The notes: a model not told the origin generated them from the sequence alone. A stretch of DNA of 37,573 nucleotides from Pirellulales bacterium (GCA_028289405.1 JANQPP010000162.1:1-37573), one strand, 5' to 3'; positions 24,969 through 33,892 are shown, numbered from the stretch's first letter. Program-made: numbers and translations.

Positions 24969-25973
24969 TTAGCTGCGACTGATCTTGCGAGCGCGAATCC
25001 TCGGCACAATTTCCTCGCCATTGGCCACCCGTGCAGCCTGGTACATTCCAAGCTCTTCGGGTGACGGGCCAACCCATGCGCTTTCACGTCCATCAAGGTG
25101 GATTTCGCCAGATTCAGGCTCGAAAGTGAGCATCGTGAATAGGGGATCGCGATACGGGCACGTGTGGCTGATGAACGGATGCGCCTCGTGGATGCTTTCC
25201 GGGTAGCTGCGATGTTGATATTTGTTTCCTACCCAGTGATACGAAGCAGAATTGATGTGCAGGTAGTGAATGTTCCCGACCAAAAGCAGTTCGTCGATGT
25301 GCGTATGCCCGCATACGGCCAGAATCACGCGGTCGGCAGCTTCCTCCAAAACGGACCGTAATTCTTCGGTGTTGTCGATGCTCGACGGACCGGCAAGCGG
25401 CTGATGGCTGAAGACAATCGTGGGACTGGCTACCCGGCCAAGTTCATCCCGCAACCAAGCGATCTGAGCGGGGCCGATGTGAGCCGGATATCCTCGGGAG
25501 TGGTTGGGGGGGCGCTCGTTTCCGTCGAGGAAAATGAGTCGCAAACCGTTGACATCGGTGACATCATAGCGACGCTCCATTCCGTAGGCATCGAGCACTT
25601 GCTCCCAACTAAAACCGCCATCGATTTCATGGTTTCCCAGAACGTGAAATGCTCTTGGATGAGCGGAATTGAACGAATCGATCAACTTGAAGTTCTTCTC
25701 GGCGGGGGTCGCGAAATCGCCTAGTTGAATGATGGCATCGGGTGCTTGCATCGACATAGCGTGAAGAAACGCATCCAGACGCGCGGGAGCGTCATGCATG
25801 ATGTCCTGATGCAAGTCGGCGATCAGACCGAGGCGTACCAAAGATTTCACGCTTCGCAAGCTTCCGGCCACGGGGCGGGGCAACGTGATCGTTAGCGCAC
25901 TGCCCGCCAATCCGCGCAGGAAGTGGCGACGAGATGTGGCCCGGCTTTCCTTGTCCCGAGAATGAAACACCAT
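24969..25973 (-). CDS. Tat-exported metallophosphoesterase (calcineurin-like)
   Basis: This 334-aa protein has a twin-arginine signal (TSRRHFLRGLAGSALTITLP). The calcineurin-like motifs are in order: GLIADLHQD (Asp53, His55), QLGDF (Asp86), LGNHE (Asn114, His115), VFSHQPL and CGHTHIDE. These six segments build the two-metal active site of phosphoesterases acting on nucleotides, phospholipids or phosphoproteins. Cofactor-loaded export through Tat fits. The substrate is unknown. It starts at 25973, and the region upstream to 26662 is gene-free. Confidence 0.88.
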   Translation of the reverse strand: MVFHSRDKESRATSRRHFLRGLAGSALTITLPRPVAGSLRSVKSLVRLGLIADLHQDIMHDAPARLDAFLHAMSMQAPDAIIQLGDFATPAEKNFKLIDSFNSAHPRAFHVLGNHEIDGGFSWEQVLDAYGMERRYDVTDVNGLRLIFLDGNERPPNHSRGYPAHIGPAQIAWLRDELGRVASPTIVFSHQPLAGPSSIDNTEELRSVLEEAADRVILAVCGHTHIDELLLVGNIHYLHINSASYHWVGNKYQHRSYPESIHEAHPFISHTCPYRDPLFTMLTFEPESGEIHLDGRESAWVGPSPEELGMYQAARVANGEEIVPRIRARKISRS

Positions 25974-26662
25974 GGGGCTTGCTCTTATCGCACTGAGGAA
26001 CCGTTTCCGACAAATCCTAGATGACCGACGTCAATTCCAAAGCTGCGTCGCTAGGTCGCGTTACGTTTATCACAATTTCGTTTGACCAGCCAGCTACCGT
26101 ACCAGGAAATGGCGAGCCCAGTTCAATGTGCGGCTCAACTTAGGCTCCCGAACCGTCGAGCATCGCGGTAGTCTCGAAGGCATCTCTCCTTTTTGAATTC
26201 GAACTTGGGTCCGCCGGCTGATCCCCGGCAAAGATCCAGCGAAGCCCTGGAGCGGTACGTCCCTCGCATCTGAATGTCACAGGTGAGCGGCTTTGAACGC
26301 GTCCTCAATTACTGACGGATGTTTTGGCATTATGCACAAATGTAGTAGTTATTTATTAGTCGTGAACGTCATCAAACTCACCGCATTGTCTTTTTCACTC
26401 GCCAGCCGGTTGCGACGTTAGCATCTGAGGAGTTACAAGCTTGCGGGCATGTTGACCAGCTACGCTTCCGGAGTCATGGTATGAGACATAGGTCGTGATT
26501 CTGCCGCCGTCTTTACAACCGCACAACAATTAATCCGTTGTGGAACCCTCGCGCGGGCCGGTGGTTCAGCATGCCCGTCGCGTGATAGGCGGAAATCTCG
26601 AGAAATCGGATCTGGTAACTGGTAAAACTCAGTTTGGTACTGTTGTGAAGCGAAAGGGTGTT
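25974..26662. other. Gene-free stretch between divergent genes
   Basis: About 690 bp lie between the phosphoesterase and the Sua5 gene, which are transcribed away from each other. It must hold both promoters. The part 26330-26400 is locally AT-rich. I found no repeat or gene, and no convincing promoter pair. Confidence 0.35.
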
Positions 26663-27604
26663 ATGGCGACAGAGCAGGAAATACGCAGTTCCGCTGAAAC
26701 AATTCGCCAGGGTGGCCTAGTGGCATTTCCAACAGAGACCGTTTACGGACTAGGAGCGAACGCGATGAATGCAGATGCGGTTGCTCGAATTTTTGATTTG
26801 AAAAGGCGACCGCGATTTGATCCACTGATCGTACATGTCGACAGCCCAGAGAAGCTTCAACCGTTGGTCGAGCAAATTCCTCAGACGGCTATGGACCTGA
26901 TCGCTCGATTCTGGCCGGGTCCTTTGTCAATAGTGCTGCCGAAACAGGCCTGCGTTCCGGACATCGTCACGGCGGGCTTGCCTAGCATTGCGGTCCGATG
27001 TCCTGCGCACGCCGTAGCGCGTCGCTTGATCGAATTGGCGGACGTTCCGATCGCTGCGCCGAGTGCGAATGTCTTTTGCGCGGTCAGCCCAACGACGGCA
27101 CAGCACGTGGTCGAGCAGTTCGGTGATCGTCTGTCGGCTGTCCTCGATGGAGGACCGTGCAGCGTTGGCGTTGAATCATCCGTCGTTTCATTTCTCGACA
27201 AACAGCCCGTGCTACTTCGACCGGGTGGCGTCACGGTTGAGGAAATTGAAGTCGTGATCGGTCCCTTGAAAATCACAACGGCGGACAGCAGTAGGCCTGT
27301 TAGCCCTGGTCAACTTCCACGGCATTATGCGCCGTCCACGCCACTGGTCCTGACGGATGACCCAACGCGCCGGGACTCACGCGTCGGTTTGTTGGCGTTT
27401 GGACCACCCTCGAACGAGAGTGGCTTTGCAGCCATAGAAGTACTGTCGGAACGGGAATGCCTTCGAGAAGCCGCCGCTAATCTATTTGCTGCAATACGAC
27501 GGCTGGACGAATTGAAACTCGATTACATTGTCGCCGATCGCGTTCCGGAAATGGGCCTCGGACACGCCATTATGGATCGCTTACGGCGCGCGGCAGCAAG
27601 GTGA
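26663..27604 (+). CDS. sua5: L-threonylcarbamoyladenylate synthase (Sua5/TsaC2 type)
   Basis: This 313-aa enzyme makes threonylcarbamoyl-AMP from threonine, bicarbonate and ATP for the t6A37 modification of tRNAs. The YrdC domain shows GGLVAFPTETVYGLGANA, FDLKRRPRFDPLIVHV, FWPGPLSIVL, IAVRCPAH and APSAN...SPTTAQHV. The C-terminal Sua5 domain begins after SPGQLPRHYAPSTPL. The ATG at 26663 has GAAAGGG 5 nt upstream; the frame continues to 26540 but that stretch lacks family features. If an element boundary is real, this may be a second, carried copy. Confidence 0.92.
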   Translation: MATEQEIRSSAETIRQGGLVAFPTETVYGLGANAMNADAVARIFDLKRRPRFDPLIVHVDSPEKLQPLVEQIPQTAMDLIARFWPGPLSIVLPKQACVPDIVTAGLPSIAVRCPAHAVARRLIELADVPIAAPSANVFCAVSPTTAQHVVEQFGDRLSAVLDGGPCSVGVESSVVSFLDKQPVLLRPGGVTVEEIEVVIGPLKITTADSSRPVSPGQLPRHYAPSTPLVLTDDPTRRDSRVGLLAFGPPSNESGFAAIEVLSERECLREAAANLFAAIRRLDELKLDYIVADRVPEMGLGHAIMDRLRRAAAR

Positions 27605-27939
27605 GATAGTGTGTTCGCCAGCCTGGTTCAACTCACTTAAAGCCAACGGACAAAACCTCCGGTTTGTTTCGTTCGTCGGCGTTTCACGGCCGACGAACAC
27701 CCAAATTCGCAGATGCTGAGATGTTTTGTCCCCAGGCTCTTAGGAATCCGTAACACAGAATGGCGGCATTAAGCCGTGAGGTTATTCCAATCGTGTTTCC
27801 TGCTACGATTTGTAATACAGTAAGCCCGTTGTGTTCAATCACGCAAGCGACGCAGTGGGTGCGGCTGACAGTGACCGCAAATTGCAAAACGTTACTGTCG
27901 TGATAAATCCGTTTGCTACGCCGCTGATTAGTGATCTGG
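27605..27939. other. Intergenic region with a strong 10-bp hairpin
   Basis: Perfect inverted arms GTTCGTCGGC (27671-27680) and GCCGACGAAC (27689-27698) with an 8-nt loop lie between the convergent Sua5 and HTTM genes. There is no clear T-tract, but the position suits a terminator shared by both. Nothing else is seen. Confidence 0.4.
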
Positions 27940-28902
27940 TTAGTAGTTGGCCAAGCTGGCCTTGCCATTTAAAGCGAATTTTCGGAGGGCTGCTGCCAAA
28001 GGTGTCTTGGGACATGCCATCTTCTCAAGATCAAAAAAAGATGCATAGGTCAAACCGCTCATCTGATATCTGAACTTGATCCCCATGACAAAAAAGATGC
28101 CCCAATGCATCCCAAAGACCATGATAGCCCAAATCACTCCAAGGCGGCGGTTTAACAAAGCTAAAGGAACTCCCAGTTCCAATACGAACGTTCCGATTCC
28201 CATCCCCCAGAACAGTGCCTTATGCTGGTAGATCGTTTGGAAAAGCGGCGCGGACTCACCTTCCAAGATGTCGTAACGAATCGCATTGACTGCGATCTGT
28301 GAGCGGAGTGCCTCGCCAGCGGCCCAATCCAAGCCTTCCGGACAAGCCAGCTTCGCAACGCCCGAGAGGAAGTACGCGATGATGGTCACCGCGCCGACGA
28401 GCATGATGGGCCAGCCATAACGCCACGACGAGCCAGGCGGCACGCCCCCACGACGGCGGTACAGCGCCGCGTCGACGGACCATCCGTCCGCGGAGCGCGA
28501 GATTCCAAGGATCATTGCGTGAATTACAAGCGCGTTATGCATGTGCAAAATCATGGACCAAGAATTGCGATAACTAAGGAGGGTGAACAGCAACAGCCCG
28601 AAAAGTGGTCCGGCGATTCGGTGCTTAAAGCCTAGCGTGAAGAAGACCCCAGTCAGGACGGTGAGCCAATAGACAGTGTCCATGATGCCAGGTGGCAGCA
28701 CACCCGGCAGCAGCCTGGCCATGCCGACGGGGTCGAACAAGTCGGCATCCGTTCGCCATAGTTCATGGAACATATTGCATCTGGGCAGCAAATAGCAAAG
28801 CGCGTATGTACCACAAGCGATTCTCACCCCACCCAACCTCGTAGCTGGCATGGGGGTGAGCCACCACGATGCGATGCGGCCGAAAACAATGGGCGATGTC
28901 AT
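27940..28902 (-). CDS. HTTM-domain membrane protein
   Basis: This 320-aa protein has several membrane spans. Its plan fits the HTTM (horizontally transferred transmembrane) family related to vitamin-K-dependent gamma-carboxylase: RLGGVRIACGTYALCYLLPRC near the start, then DADLFDPVGMARLL, SWSMILHMHNALVIHAMILG, YFLSGVAKL and the lumenal-side loops. The function of bacterial HTTM proteins is mostly unknown. It overlaps the upstream gene by 4 bp (ATGA) and is the last gene of the five-gene minus-strand operon. Family assignment is by overall pattern and is less secure than for the enzymes. Confidence 0.65.
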   Translation of the reverse strand: MTSPIVFGRIASWWLTPMPATRLGGVRIACGTYALCYLLPRCNMFHELWRTDADLFDPVGMARLLPGVLPPGIMDTVYWLTVLTGVFFTLGFKHRIAGPLFGLLLFTLLSYRNSWSMILHMHNALVIHAMILGISRSADGWSVDAALYRRRGGVPPGSSWRYGWPIMLVGAVTIIAYFLSGVAKLACPEGLDWAAGEALRSQIAVNAIRYDILEGESAPLFQTIYQHKALFWGMGIGTFVLELGVPLALLNRRLGVIWAIMVFGMHWGIFFVMGIKFRYQMSGLTYASFFDLEKMACPKTPLAAALRKFALNGKASLANY

Positions 28903-29375
28903 GGTGCTGGCCTTTTTGCGAGTTTCACTGAGGCAGCGACTTCGCGTGAGACTGGTCCCGTCTCGCCGTCAAAGTAACGCTTGATGGTGTAATTACTCTT
29001 TACCACTTCGACACGCACAACTTTGTGTCGTTCGGTAAATGACGAGCCATTTAATCGCTCCGCCACGCGCTTGGCGAGTTCCGCGGCCTGGCCACCGTGA
29101 TACATCTTGCGCATCTGGCGGCGGACTGTGTTCATGCCGCCTGGACCGGCGTACTTTCCTGGAACATTGACGCTCTCGCCGTTGTGCGTGATACCGACTA
29201 CATGGTGGAGGGTCGTGATCTCTCCTCGCGTCGAGGTGAACATGGGATAGTAGGACAAAGGGAACCCATCCTTTGGCTGTGCTAACCAGTTGTGTCGGAT
29301 CGGGAACAGGAGTAGGGCGACCGTCACGATGCTGAATGTGATCGCGCTGCGGCGTTCAACTATCTCACGTACCAT
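28899..29375 (-). CDS. Membrane-anchored partner protein of the HTTM protein
   Basis: This 158-aa protein has one N-terminal hydrophobic helix (AITFSIVTVALLLFPI) followed by an exterior-facing domain with PLSYYPMFTSTRGE. The Y-P-M-F phrase recurs in small proteins encoded beside HTTM genes. ATG at 29375 has an AAGAGG-like Shine-Dalgarno upstream; the frame is open to 29486 but that part does not look like protein. The coupling to the HTTM gene (ATGA) and the 4-bp gap after the peptidase gene suggest co-translation. The function is unknown. Confidence 0.65.
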   Translation of the reverse strand: MVREIVERRSAITFSIVTVALLLFPIRHNWLAQPKDGFPLSYYPMFTSTRGEITTLHHVVGITHNGESVNVPGKYAGPGGMNTVRRQMRKMYHGGQAAELAKRVAERLNGSSFTERHKVVRVEVVKSNYTIKRYFDGETGPVSREVAASVKLAKRPAP

Positions 29376-29379
29376 CGAA

Positions 29380-30663
29380 TTAGCCTCTTGGTCGATCAAG
29401 TCGTATGACAGGATATGTGGATCCAACGGCAGGCTTCCATGGCAATAAGCCGTCCCGCACAGCCCCGTACGTCGATGTGGGCTCAAGCGCCGCGGTCATC
29501 AACCGAGCCGTGTCGTCGGTGACGCGAAACCAACTGGCGGACCAACCGAGCCTCCGAGTGTCGCGCCAATCGGCATCCACGCGTCGCGCGAATCCATCGC
29601 GGTTTCTGGATGGGAAGACCGCCGTCACAACAGCTGTACGGAGGACTCCTGCTGGGAGCTTTGTCGGCTGGATTTCTTCGCAACCATGACCGTCAAGCCA
29701 GGCAGCGATCTCCGTCCACTTTGCCGGCAGCCCATATGCAAGAGGGCTACGACATGTCTTCGAGGCGACCCAGCCCGCGCGGTATGCGCCTGGGATAGGC
29801 TCCAAGCAAACCTGCCCCGAATGGGAATCGTGAGTCCAGAGCTTGGGCTGTGCCCCAGTTTTGCAGGCCCGACCACGGATCGTGATCTCCCGGCTTGCTC
29901 TCACTGAGCGTGTTGTTGTGGCCACATGAATCTGGCAACACGTTTCGATCGCTTCCCGAATCGCACTTCGCGCGCGTTCCGCCGCGTGGCGACTTCGTTG
30001 GTCGGGCTCACGGACTTCCACTAGGATACTTGGGACGCCATGCCTCACGGCGGCGTAGTTGAGCAGTGACATCAGCCTAGGTGAGCTTGGTCGCATGACG
30101 CCTGTGCCGCTTCGCACGAGGTATCGGCTGACTCGCCACTCTTGTTCACTGAGCACCTCCAGCGTCCGCCGTCCAACCCACTCTGCGGTCGATAGTACTC
30201 CTGGATCCGCTATAGGCGACGTTGTCCAGTCCAGGCAAACGTCAGCGGCATGCGTGAGACCGCGTGCGAGCATCCATTTGCGGCGGGACTTAAATTGGTG
30301 CGCGTCAATGACCAATGTGGGACGGAAGAGTCGTAACAAATCATGCAACGCCTTAGTTTCAGGTGCTTGGCATGCAAAGTGATCGCGGTTTAGATCGATC
30401 CCAGTGGCGTATCGCGACTTCCTGTGCAATCCGTCAGGATTCGCCACGGGTACCGAGGCGACGGCCACTTCCTCACTAGGTGAAATGGGCGTCAGCAATT
30501 GGCGGGCTGCCTTGATCGGCAGCGGCTCATCACCATGCTGGCCGGCGACGATCATGATTCGAATGACAGCCGTCTCCGCGCCAACTATATTGGCCACGAT
30601 GGGCCTGCCCTGGCGAGAGCAGCCTAGAACACGCGTCTGGAACGAACTCGCGGTGACTGCCAT
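29380..30663 (-). CDS. M14-family zinc metallopeptidase (carboxypeptidase-like)
   Basis: This 427-aa protein has the M14 active-site set: HGDE (zinc ligands His43 and Glu46), VANPDG (about 73-78), GIDLNRDH (Asn91-Arg92, substrate carboxylate binding), VIDAH (third zinc ligand His122) and SILVEVRE (catalytic Glu216). This points to an active carboxypeptidase or deacylase of the succinylglutamate desuccinylase/M14 type. No signal peptide is seen, so it is probably cytoplasmic. It starts 2 bp after the stop of the ABC membrane protein gene. Residues beyond about 240 form a second, unrecognised domain. Confidence 0.85.
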   Translation of the reverse strand: MAVTASSFQTRVLGCSRQGRPIVANIVGAETAVIRIMIVAGQHGDEPLPIKAARQLLTPISPSEEVAVASVPVANPDGLHRKSRYATGIDLNRDHFACQAPETKALHDLLRLFRPTLVIDAHQFKSRRKWMLARGLTHAADVCLDWTTSPIADPGVLSTAEWVGRRTLEVLSEQEWRVSRYLVRSGTGVMRPSSPRLMSLLNYAAVRHGVPSILVEVREPDQRSRHAAERARSAIREAIETCCQIHVATTTRSVRASREITIRGRACKTGAQPKLWTHDSHSGQVCLEPIPGAYRAGWVASKTCRSPLAYGLPAKWTEIAAWLDGHGCEEIQPTKLPAGVLRTAVVTAVFPSRNRDGFARRVDADWRDTRRLGWSASWFRVTDDTARLMTAALEPTSTYGAVRDGLLPWKPAVGSTYPVIRLDRPRG

Positions 30664-30665
30664 GC

Positions 30666-31694
30666 TTACACCGCCTCTCGTTTGTCCGCCGACAGGTTCG
30701 CGACTGTGACAACTCGAATATCACCGTCCTCGATCGGAGGAAAGTGAATTTCGCGAAGTCGCTCGAGCGCCACCATCCCGCGACGAGACGTGTTGGCAAT
30801 TTGAGTGAATTGCCGCATTGGCTGATAAACAAATGTCAGCATTCCGACGAAAGCCACGAGTTCTCCTAGTCCGAGATTTCCTTCGGACACACTACGTGAT
30901 CCAAGCCACCAGATGAGGGCAATACCGGCGCTGGTGAACAGCCAGACATTCGACATGTTGAGAGCCGAGAAACGCTTTGCGGCCATCTCCTCGTTCTCTA
31001 AACAGGACACGAGTTCGCATGCCTTCTCGCGCATGGTGTCGTCGCGCTGCATGACCAACTTGGCAACTTGGCGGTTGAGAGATGCCCGCCGCTCGCGAGC
31101 AGTGCGAGTCGCGTCATGGAGCCAACGCATGACCCAAAACGATACCAGCGTCTGAGGGGTTAACACGGCTACCGCCGCGACCGCGAGCTGAGTGTCCATC
31201 GCGAAAAGCATGATGAGCGGGTACGCGATCCGCACAACGTTCACGACGGCATGCACGAAGACACGCTCGATGTAACGCCGGACCTGTGCGCACTCGTTCA
31301 CGATCCGGTCTTGGAGTTCCACGGGGCCGAGCCGCCCATATGTCGAGTCATCCATCTGGAAGACTGCGTCGATAGCTCCGACTCGCAGGTCGGCCACGAT
31401 ACGCCGACTTAAACCTCCAGTCGCAATGCTTCGGTAGTAAGCGGCCAACGACGTCAGACAAGCCAATACGGCGAGCAGACTCACAGCGAATACGGTTGGG
31501 CTGACGCCGAAACGGCTGATTGGATCCAGACCGTAGAACTTCGCGCTCTCGCCGCTAAGAGCCGCCACGATCATGCCCACCGCGATCGGAGTTTGCATCG
31601 GAATGGTCGCGTACAGCATATGCCCGAATATGGCTGAGGCAATCGAGCGCCAGTTCCGGCCTAGTAAGGGAGTGAGAAGCTTTTGTCGAGCCAT
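30666..31694 (-). CDS. ABC-exporter membrane domain without an ATPase domain
   Basis: This 342-aa protein matches the six-helix transmembrane domain of type I ABC exporters: an N-terminal start before the first helix, LSRRIVADLRVGAIDAVFQMD, the intracellular loop YGRLGPVELQDRIVNECAQVRRYIE, and GELVAFVGMLTFVYQPMRQFTQIANTSRRGMVALERLREI. After this last linker, where full exporters continue into the nucleotide-binding domain, the protein ends at ...ADKREAV. No Walker A, signature or Walker B sequence is present here or in the rest of the operon. The start at 31694 trims an unlikely leader. Either an ATPase works in trans or the protein has another role. Confidence 0.8.
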   Translation of the reverse strand: MARQKLLTPLLGRNWRSIASAIFGHMLYATIPMQTPIAVGMIVAALSGESAKFYGLDPISRFGVSPTVFAVSLLAVLACLTSLAAYYRSIATGGLSRRIVADLRVGAIDAVFQMDDSTYGRLGPVELQDRIVNECAQVRRYIERVFVHAVVNVVRIAYPLIMLFAMDTQLAVAAVAVLTPQTLVSFWVMRWLHDATRTARERRASLNRQVAKLVMQRDDTMREKACELVSCLENEEMAAKRFSALNMSNVWLFTSAGIALIWWLGSRSVSEGNLGLGELVAFVGMLTFVYQPMRQFTQIANTSRRGMVALERLREIHFPPIEDGDIRVVTVANLSADKREAV

Positions 31695-31704
31695 GATGGA
31701 TGAC

Positions 31705-32832
31705 TTATTTCGGCTCGACTTGAACGAACTGTAATACTCCCGCCGACAGTTGTTCACCGAGCCCACTGGAGGAATAAACTGGCACTTCGCAGTGCTGTCG
31801 AAACTCTTTTTCGAACAGAGGTGAATTGCTGATAATTCCAGAAACCCCGAGGACCCGATGTCCGGTCAAGTGAACTTGATGAACGCCTTGAATCGCGGAA
31901 AGAGCGCAGGGAGCGGTCAACAGGACCCCCGCAACATGCTTGCCGATCTCTTCGTCTCGCAGCAGCATGGCGGTTTCTCGTTGCAGCACGCCGTCGGCGA
32001 TTTCCATGATGACGATATCCGGATTCACGCAATGAGCGTCTGCCACCATCGTGTGAAATAGGTCCGACAGTTCGGTTGAGCTGCATAAATAGGTGGACGG
32101 AAAACCGTAATCACTGAAATCGGACGCCCTCGCGGGTGAGGTGGACCGGAGTTCGAAAAGATCACGGTGCGACACGCTGCCCGTCAGTTTGCAGGCCACC
32201 ACGCGAACGCCTTGATTCACGAGGCCTTTGACGAGCCGAGTTGCCGTCGTCGTCTTGCCGCTGTTCATACCGGTACCTACCACGAACACCACATTACGAG
32301 CCGTTGATTCCGGCCAACTGGACTTAAAGAGCCGGGATTTCAGGTTGAGTGTCTTGCCGCGTTGATCGGTCACAAGACCGTGACACCGCACCATCGTGGG
32401 TGACATGACACTCGAATGCCGCGAGCGAACGGTGCCCAGCATTCCCGCGTTGGTTAGGATGTGAACTCGATCGGCGGTTCCGACCACAGCTTCGAACGCG
32501 TCGGTTGCGTAGCGGTTGCCGAACACACCGACGAACCGGTCACCGGGGTAGAGCCGTAGCCGTTCATTGGCCGCCGTGACAATTCTCGTGTGGTTCCCAA
32601 CCGAAGCGATCTCGACGACCGCGACGTCTCCGACGCTCAGAGGGTGATCCTCGATCGGTCGAATTCGCCAGGCCGAAGAAGGATCGACCATTCGACAAGA
32701 CCATGACCACTTCGTCGTTGCTTCTCGATCGATGCCAAATGCACTCACGCAAGAATTATCTTGCGTGGAGGCAATCGTTTTCCGGGAAAGTTGCCCCAGG
32801 CTGGATTGTTGTCCTGCGAGTATCGGCGTCAT
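31705..32832 (-). CDS. P-loop NTPase, dethiobiotin-synthetase-like C-terminal domain
   Basis: This 375-aa protein has a P-loop at VVGTGMNSGKTTTA (about 183-196), followed by GLVNQGVRVVACKLTGSVSHRD, DIVIMEIADGVLQRE and further strands, the layout of the DTBS/MobB-like P-loop group rather than an ABC ATPase (there is no signature motif). The first 175 residues are a separate, probably beta-rich domain (VGDVAVVEIASVGNHTRIV, LYPGDRFVGVFGNRYATDAFEAVV). It is the first gene of the minus-strand operon. It could make or activate a small molecule, but no substrate can be named. The ATG at 32832 is uncertain; internal starts are possible. Confidence 0.7.
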   Translation of the reverse strand: MTPILAGQQSSLGQLSRKTIASTQDNSCVSAFGIDREATTKWSWSCRMVDPSSAWRIRPIEDHPLSVGDVAVVEIASVGNHTRIVTAANERLRLYPGDRFVGVFGNRYATDAFEAVVGTADRVHILTNAGMLGTVRSRHSSVMSPTMVRCHGLVTDQRGKTLNLKSRLFKSSWPESTARNVVFVVGTGMNSGKTTTATRLVKGLVNQGVRVVACKLTGSVSHRDLFELRSTSPARASDFSDYGFPSTYLCSSTELSDLFHTMVADAHCVNPDIVIMEIADGVLQRETAMLLRDEEIGKHVAGVLLTAPCALSAIQGVHQVHLTGHRVLGVSGIISNSPLFEKEFRQHCEVPVYSSSGLGEQLSAGVLQFVQVEPK

Positions 32833-33154
32833 AAGAGGTTTGCCCTATCGTATTTACGTTCAAGTGCTGGGTTTTCGCTTGTGCAGCATTCCGTTTTCAT
32901 CTCCCTATGTAGAGGTTCAGGCGGCACGTGAACCCGCCATGCAAATCCGAAAATTTGCCGTACCCCCGACAGCAATCCGAGAATTGTGAACGAAATCAGC
33001 ATCGCCCAACGCCTGAGCCGCCTCGGAGCCGAGTTGGATTACCCACGGTGTCGATTGGTTGTGACCAATTGGTGGTCAACGTAGACTAGAATTGCGAAAT
33101 TCTGGCCGTGAGACAGTGCAAATTACCCCACTCGAACCGATTTGGGACACCGCG
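32833..33154. other. Divergent promoter region with palindromes
   Basis: The gap between the P-loop gene and the ECF sigma gene has ATTGGT-4nt-ACCAAT at 33054-33069 overlapping the palindrome ACCAATTGGT (33064-33073). A candidate sigma70 promoter for the sigma gene is TTGTGA (33059-33064) with 17 nt to TAGACT, which would overlay the palindromes. No gene is seen. Confidence 0.4.
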
Positions 33155-33724
33155 ATGCCGGAAGTGGAACCTTGTGACAAAACGCTAGTTGCTCGCCTGC
33201 GATCCGGGGACGACGACGCGGCAAGGGACCTCTACGACCGCTACGCGCGCCGTGTCTTCGGTTTCGTGCAAGACCAAATGTCCGACCATCTTGCGGCACA
33301 GGTCGAACCGCAAGACATTGTTCAAAGTGTCTTCAAGAGCGTGTTCCGTGGCATGATGTCCGGTGGTTATGACGCCCCCGAAGGTCGCACTCTTTGGCGG
33401 TTACTGGCGGTGATTGCGGTGCATAAGGTCCGTCGTAATGCAGCCCGCAGGGCCGCAGCAAAACGTGATAGCCACAAAACCGTGTCATTGGACGTACTCC
33501 CAGGGCAGTCGTTTCCGGCACGGCCAACGCCACTAGAGATAGAGCAAGGCATTCGCGAAACGATTGAGCATTTGAGCGAGACCGAACGGACGGTCGTAAT
33601 GCTGCGTTTGCAAGGCTACTCCGTGGAGGAGATTAGTCAGCGCGTACAGCGATCGCGGCGAACTATCGAGCGGACTCTGCAACACATTCGCCAAGAACTT
33701 GTGAAGGATCTTGACGGTCCATGA
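33155..33724 (+). CDS. ECF-type RNA polymerase sigma factor
   Basis: This 189-aa protein has a sigma-2 region (LVARLRSGDDDAARDLYDRYARRVFGFVQDQM, EPQDIVQSVFKSVFRGM) and a sigma-4 HTH (LSETERTVVMLRLQGYSVEEISQRVQRSRRTIERTLQHIRQEL). Planctomycete genomes hold many ECF factors of this style, often next to Ser/Thr kinase genes; none is seen here. ATG at 33155 is preferred; the frame opens further upstream at a TTG at 33092. It is flanked by the transcription terminator at 33840-33885. It could control the divergent operon, which is inference. Confidence 0.9.
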   Translation: MPEVEPCDKTLVARLRSGDDDAARDLYDRYARRVFGFVQDQMSDHLAAQVEPQDIVQSVFKSVFRGMMSGGYDAPEGRTLWRLLAVIAVHKVRRNAARRAAAKRDSHKTVSLDVLPGQSFPARPTPLEIEQGIRETIEHLSETERTVVMLRLQGYSVEEISQRVQRSRRTIERTLQHIRQELVKDLDGP

Positions 33725-33839
33725 GGAACTTTCGCATAGCGGAACGGCTATCGATGGACCTTTGGCGATCAATCCTCACATGCATCCTTAGGAAATAGGT
33801 GGGAAGGCAAAAATGCCGCTTAAGAATCAACGGCAATTA

Positions 33840-33885
33840 AAAAAACCCGAAACCCTGTAAAAGCCAGGATTTCGGGCTTGTTTTT
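33840..33885. terminator. Bidirectional intrinsic terminator between ECF sigma and integrase
   Basis: CCCGAAA (33846-33852) pairs with TTTCGGG (33870-33876), with an inner CCTG/CAGG stem. An A-run lies on the left and a T-run on the right, so both strands end in T. It would stop both convergent genes. On the minus strand it also sits just beyond the tRNA-Phe 3' end, which suggests it is the original tRNA terminator carried with the attachment site. Confidence 0.8.
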
Positions 33886-33892
33886 CGAGTGG

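Larger units (their letters stand above)
24782..33892. mobile_element. Candidate integrated element between two tRNA-Phe attachment copies
   Basis: About 9.1 kb are bounded by directly repeated tRNA-Phe 3' halves. The content is typical of cargo (ECF sigma, phosphoesterase, Sua5, five-gene unknown operon) and there is no integrase inside. The left copy has more decayed flanks than the right, so this could be an older element that has lost its integrase, in tandem with the younger element to the right. The alternative is ordinary chromosomal DNA that happens to lie between two tRNA fragments. Confidence 0.45.

Noticed and set aside
24263..25096. 277-aa minus-strand frame
   Set aside because: It begins inside the phosphoesterase gene, crosses the tRNA-Phe fragment and ends inside the tRNA gene.
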